From the NCBI GenBank assembly GCA_947650285.1, contig CANTFL010000106.1:186001-250000 (forward strand): DNA of 64,000 nt, read 5' to 3'. Positions 58,181-64,000 of this stretch are shown piece after piece; position 1 is the stretch's first letter; each line of letters begins with the position of its first letter. Position numbers and translations under genes: made by a program. The notes beneath the pieces were generated by a model, which was given only the letters and a program-made list of their open reading frames with translations, made no database searches and was not told where the DNA came from. This DNA is from Hyaloperonospora brassicae. Taxonomy: Eukaryota; Oomycota; Peronosporomycetes; Peronosporales; Peronosporaceae.

Positions 58181-59091
58181 CCTTGTAGCCGATGCAGTAA
58201 TCGAATGCAAGCGAGGCTTTTGTTTGTCGATAGTGCAGCATGCTCACTAGAAACGGTAGGATCCGGTTTGCACGAGTCATCACACGTTCTTCCAGCCACT
58301 CTCGCAAGTCTATGTGTGTAGATTTGCACTTGGTGTCCGAGACATTGGCGGCCAAGTGCGAGGCTCATCCGATTTTTTGTTGCTATACAGCAGTGTGAAT
58401 TGGTTTCGGGCACACCACACCCGTCAGACTACATCCACGTCTCGACCCGAAGACCGCAGAACAGCTAGAAACCACCTTCAAGACAGCAAGCATTGTCGAC
58501 CATTGGGGGGATTCCTCTTGCTGTGGTTTCAACTGCGTATGGCGTGGGAAAGTTGTCTTGGTTACAAACGCATTCAGCACAAAAGTTGCAGATACACTGG
58601 TCCTCATGGGCACATCATTCCTGCCGCATGCCCATTTCAAGCAGCAGTAGCCACGGATCAAGGAGATGCTCACTAGATTCTGGCGGGTACTAGAAATCTA
58701 CCACACAGGCCACATTATAATCGTATGCGAGAATCCGTGTACAAACACGACGTCTCCATCATCGCTACCACTTTGTTCCAGACATCTGCCATAGTCGCAG
58801 TATCAAGCAAACGTTTCATTTCATGTCTTCCGACACAAGACATGATGACAAATAAATGCAAGAAAGAGGGTGACAGAGAGATGGACTTCGTCCATGCGCT
58901 TGCTTACCATTAGCTAAACGCGAACGAAGTACACAGAACTCCAGAACTGATACTGGAAAAGGCGGATCGCAAGGCACCTCAACATCTGCTCACCGCATGG
59001 TGATAGTTGCAATACGACCAAGCCCTAAATAAAAATAGCTCTTCGTTCGAGCACTTCAACTGCACCTCGACTTCGTTCGTCTGCAGGTGGC
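57966..59091. other. Convergent intergenic region between C2 gene 1 and START-FYVE
   Basis: Holds the 3' ends of two convergent genes and a GATA microsatellite. Frames here are small and on both strands; none is recognised. Confidence 0.5.
58119..58180 (+). repeat. GATA tetranucleotide microsatellite
   Basis: About 15 uninterrupted GATA units, 62 bp. Confidence 0.95.
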
Positions 59092-62010
59092 CTAAAAATC
59101 CAGCGGGATCATGTCTTGACCATCGTCCGCCCGCATGAATATCGATTCACGCATCGAGTCCGAAAACACGACAAAGTCCGCTGGCGCTTTCTTCGACACC
59201 GGAAGCAAGATCATATCGTTACGGGTTGACTCGTCCGATGCCGTACAGCGCTCTGGAATCGAAGCAGGGAGTCGGTCCGTGTGGCGCATAGGCAACGGCA
59301 TCGATCCCCGTCGCATCGTCGAAGCCATATGAAATTTGCTGCCACTCGGTATCGACAAGCTCTGAGCTTCCTGTGCTCTGACTGCGCAGCAAATTGATTC
59401 TGTCGATGCAGCGACCGCAGCTGCTTCGATGTCAGCCGGTCTGTTTGATGGTTCAATCTTCGCTCTCGATAAATCGAGATCACCACTGTGAGCTGACGGA
59501 TCGCTACTCATCCTTTTGAAATGGCGCTCGCTGCTCTTGGCTGACGACAAAGCGGATGCCGACCCTAGCGCTGGATTGCAGTGAGTTCCAGCGGGCATAA
59601 CGCCGGAGCTGGCAAAGGGTTGAGGCTTTGCCTCGCAACCGCTCGATTGAGCTGCCGAAAAAAATGGAGAGGTCGTAGCGGGATCCCGGGACGAAGTCGA
59701 AGTGGTCTGGCTCTGGTGGCGAAGAACGTCGGCGCGAACAAAGTGATCGTGTTGAGGCACCACAAGACCGTCACATGCGCTGGCCGAGCCGACACAAAAT
59801 CGAGCGCCAGCATGGCCATTGCCGGACAACGGTGCGGGAAAGGTCATCTCGGTGGTGGCTACAACCTCGTCCTTGTTGCGTTTTGCCAAAAATACTGCTT
59901 CCATGGCCACCGCTTTCTCGTCCTCCTCAGGCAAATAAACTTGTTCGTGATGTGTTCTGAAAGGCGCCAAAGGTTGCTGCCTCAGAGCAAGCTCGTATTG
60001 ATCATCAGATGGTCTGGGCCTCAGGCCGGCAAGAGCCAGGATGTCCGGATCACGAGATAGATCGCAAGCCGAGTATTCGTCCGACATGGCCGAGAAGTTT
60101 GTGCCACGTGAATACTGCGACGCGTTATCGTTCGACGAACGCGAGAATGAGCTGCTAGCGGTGGACATCGACACCATGCTGTATTTGTCCTTAAGCCGCT
60201 GCGGCAGATCCGGGTCCGACACATTGCGCATGCGACGGAGCTGATTCGGGTCGGACGCAGTTCGAAAGCGCAGTGGAGCTGGCTCGTCGACGGCTGGGAA
60301 CTTGTCCTGCAGCTCCTCAGGCGTGACCAAGAACTCATCAACCGGCTCATCCAGGCCCGAATTGCTCATAGTGTATGGTTCACTGTCCTCTACCATCGCA
60401 CCCATCCCGTCCATCGACGGGATGTAGGTCGCTATTGAGCCCAGACGGCGTTCGTAATTGACATCGTCCGCGCTGTCGTACGAAACGACTTCGTCATCAT
60501 CGTTGCCAGCGCTCTGCCTGTCTTTCGATCGATCAAGCATAGCGCAGTCATCACCGTCACTGTTCGAGTTCTCGCCGCTACAGACACCAGAGTCGGGGTG
60601 TTTCCGCATCTTCACAATTGCAGACATCGCCAACCCGTTGCGCAAATCCGACACGCAGACGTTGCAACCTCTCGTCTCGCGCAGACTGCGCGTTCCATAG
60701 CTGCTGCGAGAACTGCCCAGTTCATCTCCGGTCGTCGATTGCCACACGTCTCCAATGCGGCTACACTCCAAGTTCGTCGCCTCGTCACCCTGCGACGTCA
60801 AGACGCCATTCGCATTAGCCGCCAACGTACTGCCACTGCCGTCAGTGATCTCGTATCCGGCCATGTTGACCATGCGGGAGCAGGCGCTGCACACCGACTC
60901 GCCGCAGAAGCGGCAGTGGTGGCACCGGCGGAACGTGCGAAACATCTTGAGACACATGAAGCAGTGGTCACTCCGCTTCCACGTGAGTCTGCTCAAGCAG
61001 TGCAGCGTCACCTCTGGCCGCAACGCCCGCGACAGGTTCCCCACGCAGCTCGCCAGCGTCTGCAGCCAGCGCTGGTACTTTCGCGCATACTTGAGCGTCG
61101 CTTTCGTGGGCAAGAGCGACAGCAGCAACGAGAGCCGCAGCACATTGGGCTCCGCCGTCTCTTCCACGACGAAACCCGAGTTGCGCAAGTGCAGGCGGTC
61201 AATGCCCGCCTCGGCCATCGACAGCTCCGGCACGTTCGGGAAGTTGACGCTGCTGAGCACGTGCACGCCGACGAGTGTGCTCTGCAGCTGAAAGTTCAGC
61301 GTGTTCGAGCGCGCTCGGGCCGTGCCGCGCCCCACGCGCTCGAGCGCCCCCGAGTCGTGGCGGGCGAACGCGTCCTGGTAGCACACGAGCGTAAAGTCGC
61401 GGAGGCGCTCGGCACTCCCGGCCTTGTCCTGCGCCTTGAGCGTGAGCCAGTTGACCGAGTACGAGTCGTCTTCGGAGAAACTGCGGCGCGCGCCGTCGGC
61501 GCCGGCGTCGGGATCGGCGGCGAACGGCGGCGGCGTCGTGCACGTCAACTCGTCGAGCGTGACGCCGCGCGCGAAGTACGGGTCGAACACCTGTTTCATC
61601 ACGAGGCGGAACTCGTCCGTCGTCGACGAGTGCAAGAGGTCCAACAGCGCCGCGACGTCCGTGTGCACCGTCGTGACCGCCCGCACGAGGTAATAGTCGG
61701 ACGAGTGGCCGGCCCCGCGGCCGAACTTGTGCGCCGTCGAGACGCTCGCGGGCAACTTGCGGCCGGTCATTTCGTAGAGCATTGCGCCGTTGCGCTCGTT
61801 CGCGAAGCGCCAGCCGGACGCAGTGGTCGCCAGGACGGCCAAGTCGGACGCCGCCTCCTGCATGCGCTCGAGCATGAGCGTCGAGGGCGCGTGGCCCGTG
61901 GTCTTGTTCCCGGCCGTGCGGCTCATGCGACGCGACTTGGGGAGTGCGTGGAAGGGACCGACCGGTGGCCGACGACGACCGACGGGCTCGAAGGGCCTAT
62001 CGCGTCGCAT
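59092..62010 (-). CDS. START-FYVE domain protein
   Basis: An intronless frame of 972 codons. Residues about 60-330 resemble the START-like lipid-binding domain found fused to FYVE in oomycetes (YYLVRAVTTVHTDVAALLDLL; SVNWLTLKAQ; RDFTLVCYQDAF; FQLQSTLVGVHVLSSVNFP). About 347-381 is the FYVE zinc finger: CFMCLKMF, then RRCHHCRFCG, the PI3P-binding basic patch, then SVCSACS. The last Cys pair (CNVC) comes only after a 71-residue insertion. The remaining C-terminal 500 residues are Ser/Asp/Arg-rich and probably disordered. It would act on endosomal membranes carrying PI3P, sensing or moving a lipid. Met29 (MSRTAG) is an alternative start. A 503-codon Arg-rich open frame antisense to it is a composition shadow. 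Confidence 0.9.
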   Translation of the reverse strand: MRRDRPFEPVGRRRPPVGPFHALPKSRRMSRTAGNKTTGHAPSTLMLERMQEAASDLAVLATTASGWRFANERNGAMLYEMTGRKLPASVSTAHKFGRGAGHSSDYYLVRAVTTVHTDVAALLDLLHSSTTDEFRLVMKQVFDPYFARGVTLDELTCTTPPPFAADPDAGADGARRSFSEDDSYSVNWLTLKAQDKAGSAERLRDFTLVCYQDAFARHDSGALERVGRGTARARSNTLNFQLQSTLVGVHVLSSVNFPNVPELSMAEAGIDRLHLRNSGFVVEETAEPNVLRLSLLLSLLPTKATLKYARKYQRWLQTLASCVGNLSRALRPEVTLHCLSRLTWKRSDHCFMCLKMFRTFRRCHHCRFCGESVCSACSRMVNMAGYEITDGSGSTLAANANGVLTSQGDEATNLECSRIGDVWQSTTGDELGSSRSSYGTRSLRETRGCNVCVSDLRNGLAMSAIVKMRKHPDSGVCSGENSNSDGDDCAMLDRSKDRQSAGNDDDEVVSYDSADDVNYERRLGSIATYIPSMDGMGAMVEDSEPYTMSNSGLDEPVDEFLVTPEELQDKFPAVDEPAPLRFRTASDPNQLRRMRNVSDPDLPQRLKDKYSMVSMSTASSSFSRSSNDNASQYSRGTNFSAMSDEYSACDLSRDPDILALAGLRPRPSDDQYELALRQQPLAPFRTHHEQVYLPEEDEKAVAMEAVFLAKRNKDEVVATTEMTFPAPLSGNGHAGARFCVGSASACDGLVVPQHDHFVRADVLRHQSQTTSTSSRDPATTSPFFSAAQSSGCEAKPQPFASSGVMPAGTHCNPALGSASALSSAKSSERHFKRMSSDPSAHSGDLDLSRAKIEPSNRPADIEAAAVAASTESICCAVRAQEAQSLSIPSGSKFHMASTMRRGSMPLPMRHTDRLPASIPERCTASDESTRNDMILLPVSKKAPADFVVFSDSMRESIFMRADDGQDMIPLDF

Positions 62011-62035
62011 TTATTTCTTTATTTATTTATTGATA

Positions 62036-62104
62036 CGGACGGACGGACGAACGGGCCGTCTGTCGGTCGGTCTGTCGGTCTGTCGGTCGGTCTGTCGGTC
62101 TGTA
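62036..62104 (+). repeat. GGAC / GGTCTGTC simple repeats
   Basis: A short GGAC run followed by about six GGTCTGTC-type units lies 30-95 bp upstream of the START-FYVE start. Confidence 0.85.
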
Positions 62105-63293
62105 GTTGACACTTTTCGTTGGTGCGAATTGCGCGCTGCTGTCGCGCGTGGCGATCGATCCGATGGCAGTTTACGCTCTCGAAAGCGAATGGCGACGCAC
62201 GCGGCCGACTCAATCCGAATGTGGCCGTCGAACGCACAGCTCGAGGGCGCAATCTCTTTGCCGCGAGGGAACGTCCCGGTGGCGGTTCGGGGCCTGCGGG
62301 CGCTGTATCCCACGCGAGGAAAAGGGGAGCGGTGGAAGCGACGTGTGCTATGGAGAGGAGGATAGAGAGCGGCCGGCCGTACGACAGCCCACTTTTTTTC
62401 TTCTTCTTCCGCTTGTGCTTCTTCCAGTGGGTAGGAACGCAGGCGACGGTCGTGCCGGGCGGCGGCATACGAAACGCAGGTTCGATGATCTCAAGGGATC
62501 GACGACGGGCACCCGGTGCTATACCGTGGGGCGGATCAAACACCCCAACAATCGAACGAGAGGGGCGGCGACCCTACGGCCCGTTTCATAGCCGGCCCAC
62601 GGTGCTTTTTTTCTCGGCGAACGGACGGACGGACGGACGTGTCACTCACTCGGCATAGTTGTGCCGGAGGGCCATGTGCACTCACTGCCTCGAAACTGGA
62701 CGTAACAACTTTTACAGGAGCAACGAAGTGGTACAACCGCTTGTAGACGTGGCGAAGAGGTCAGCAGCAGAGGGCCACAAATCGCACGGCGATAACTGTT
62801 CGCGTCTAGGTAGGAACACGTCTAACGACGGGTATGTATGTGCAGGCCGTGCGGCTCCGAGCACCGAATCGCAGGTGGAAGCGACACCGAGTGCAGGTGC
62901 CTGAAATCCGTGGTAGCTGGCAAAAAGCAGCCAAGCGGTCGCCCTATTGCGAACGCTACTACGCTCCGTGACACGAAGGGAACATCACACCCGCCGCATT
63001 GCCTCGCAGCCGTTCGGCTTTTCTCTTCTCTGCCGCGTGACTATGTCCCCCTTCTCGTCGCGCGTGACTCTTCTTCCGTGTGTCAATCCTGAGCTGTGGT
63101 CCCCACCCGCTGCATCGCATTGCAGCGGCCAAGTCGCCAAGTCGCCAGTACGTGGATCTCTACGCGTGCCACGCAACGAAACGCGAAAGCCGCCCTCGAG
63201 CCTCTACATTGCACTGAGATTGTACGGCGCGAGTACCACCATCCCGAAAAGCCAGTCAGCCGTCCATAACAATGCGCGCGCGTAAACGGTATA

Positions 63294-63341
63294 CATGTAG
63301 CGCTCGGCTCATGTAGCGCTCGGTTCATGTAGCGCTCGGTT
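63294..63341 (+). repeat. 16-bp tandem triplication
   Basis: Three copies of CATGTAGCGCTCGGYT, downstream of C2 gene 2. Confidence 0.95.
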
Positions 63342-63474
63342 TCGCGCAGGCCACGAGCGCGTCAACACGCTGGAGAAAGGCAGACGGACGCCAACTGACT
63401 GCGTGCTGATTGACCACACGAGCGCAGACGCGCGTCGCAAAGGGCACGGGGCAGACCATCTGTCAAAGAGCTCT

Positions 63475-63924
63475 TTAATAGTAATACTCGACGGGACTGC
63501 CGTCACTAGCCACTAAACTGATCTGCAAGAACAAGTCGCTCTTAGGAGCTCCGAGCCCGCCCACCTCTTCTGGCAACACCAGCGGGTAGCTGTACCTTTC
63601 GCAGTGCCGGTGACCGGCGTACAGTGCCAGGGGGATCACTGCTGAGCCAACGAGGTCGTCTTTGCTCAGCCGGTCGTAGTCGAACACCTGCGCGAGGAGA
63701 AACTTGTTCTGCCACTCGTCCAGCTCGAACTGGAACTTCTCGGGCGGTGACCAGCGCGGGTTGAGATCGTTCGCGACGCACGAACTCTTCTGCGTATCAC
63801 CGCCCAGTGTGAAGACCACGTACGAGTCGCTTTTGCAGTCCACGACGTCCAGGTCGGCAGTTGCCAGGTCCTCACACTTGTAGAGCACGACGTTCACCAT
63901 GAATTTCTTCTGACCTCTGCCCAT
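63475..63924 (-). CDS. Small C2-domain protein, copy 2
   Basis: 149 residues forming one C2 domain: VNVVLYKCEDL, KSDSYVVFTL, NDLNPRWSPPEKFQFEL, LAQVFDYDRLSKDDLVG, SAVIPLALYAG. Loop 3 keeps the DYD....D pattern used for calcium, unlike copy 1. Both proteins share LALYAG, YPLVLP-EEVGG/DEVGG and GAPKSD..QISL, so they are clear paralogues, in opposite orientation, flanking the START-FYVE gene. It probably targets membranes in response to calcium. Met9 (MVNVV) is an alternative start. A GA-rich palindrome and an initiator-like site lie just upstream. Confidence 0.9.
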   Translation of the reverse strand: MGRGQKKFMVNVVLYKCEDLATADLDVVDCKSDSYVVFTLGGDTQKSSCVANDLNPRWSPPEKFQFELDEWQNKFLLAQVFDYDRLSKDDLVGSAVIPLALYAGHRHCERYSYPLVLPEEVGGLGAPKSDLFLQISLVASDGSPVEYYY

Positions 63925-63968
63925 CGTCCGTGTTCCTGTCGGTACAGCACCGGTGGTCGGATTCCAGA

Positions 63969-63981
63969 GGCTGTGAATGCA
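63969..63981 (-). promoter_or_regulatory. Possible oomycete initiator for C2 gene 2
   Basis: On the minus strand TGCATTCACAGCC resembles the initiator core and lies about 45-57 nt before the ATG. An 18-bp perfect palindrome of CT/GA (63982-63999) lies immediately upstream. Confidence 0.35.
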
Positions 63982-63999
63982 CTCTCTCTCGAGAGAGAG
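63982..63999. repeat. GA/CT perfect palindrome
   Basis: CTCTCTCTCGAGAGAGAG reads the same on both strands. Confidence 0.9.
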
Positions 64000-64000
64000 C

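Larger units (their letters stand above)
62011..63474. other. Intergenic between START-FYVE and C2 gene 2
   Basis: GC-rich leader/promoter sequence of the START-FYVE gene. It contains a TTTATTTATTT run at about 62010-62030, GTCTGTCGGTCG-type repeats, and a 16-bp triplication near 63300. Long overlapping open frames on both strands here are composition shadows. Confidence 0.5.

Noticed and set aside
60598..62109. 503-codon plus-strand open frame antisense to START-FYVE
   Set aside because: Arg/Ala-rich composition typical of the reverse strand of a GC-rich gene; no domain; START-FYVE on the other strand is clearly real.
1..64000. RxLR or Crinkler effector genes
   Set aside because: No frame with a signal peptide followed by RxLR-EER or LFLAK-type motifs was seen.
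1..64000. tRNA or rRNA genes
   Set aside because: A few GTTCAAATC-like boxes (for example near 50443) lack a matching A box and acceptor stem; none was called.

Overview
The window looks like oomycete nuclear DNA (Peronosporales: a downy mildew or a Phytophthora relative). Four things point there: a single-ORF START-FYVE protein, short GT-AG introns of about 77-101 nt, initiator-like motifs close to start codons, and gypsy/copia/pogo relics in AT-rich spacers between GC-rich genes. The species cannot be named from sequence alone.

Layout. 1-2779 is unassigned. 2780-3981 is a three-exon TLC-domain (ceramide synthase-like) gene. About 4-21.5 kb is AT-rich and repeat-dominated: a degenerate solo LTR (4951-5367), a 506-bp inverted repeat (5727-7542), a dead pogo/Tigger transposase (10230-11550) and a very large inverted repeat with two 1740-bp arms (14632-19560). 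21.5-26.3 kb is a gene island with two divergent, paralogous, multi-pass membrane proteins of unknown function. 28095-29217 is a compact terminal-inverted-repeat element carrying broken pieces of two unrelated host genes, adenylate kinase and 3-hydroxyacyl-CoA dehydratase, and reads as a Pack-type gene-capturing transposon. 30-40 kb holds a shredded Ty1/copia element and solo LTRs with target-site duplications (TSDs). 40852-49396 is one gypsy insertion on the minus strand, bounded by a 5-bp duplication. It has a mosaic 5' LTR, decayed gag-pol and, on the opposite strand, a decayed additional ORF with an SR-type run and a coiled coil, plus a 5 x 72-bp tandem repeat and an 87-bp-arm hairpin.

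50.6-64 kb is the conserved gene block: a second TLC-domain gene (paralogue of the first), mitochondrial-type MnmG/MTO1, a small C2-domain protein, a 972-residue START-FYVE protein, and a second C2-domain protein in opposite orientation to the first.

How the genes relate. Most recognisable host genes concern membranes and lipids: two TLC proteins, two C2 proteins, START-FYVE, two unknown multi-pass proteins, and a captured very-long-chain fatty acid dehydratase fragment. MnmG is the exception (mitochondrial tRNA modification). No operon-like organisation is expected or seen. The two TLC copies and the two C2 copies look like local duplications, the first pair pushed about 47 kb apart by repeat accumulation.
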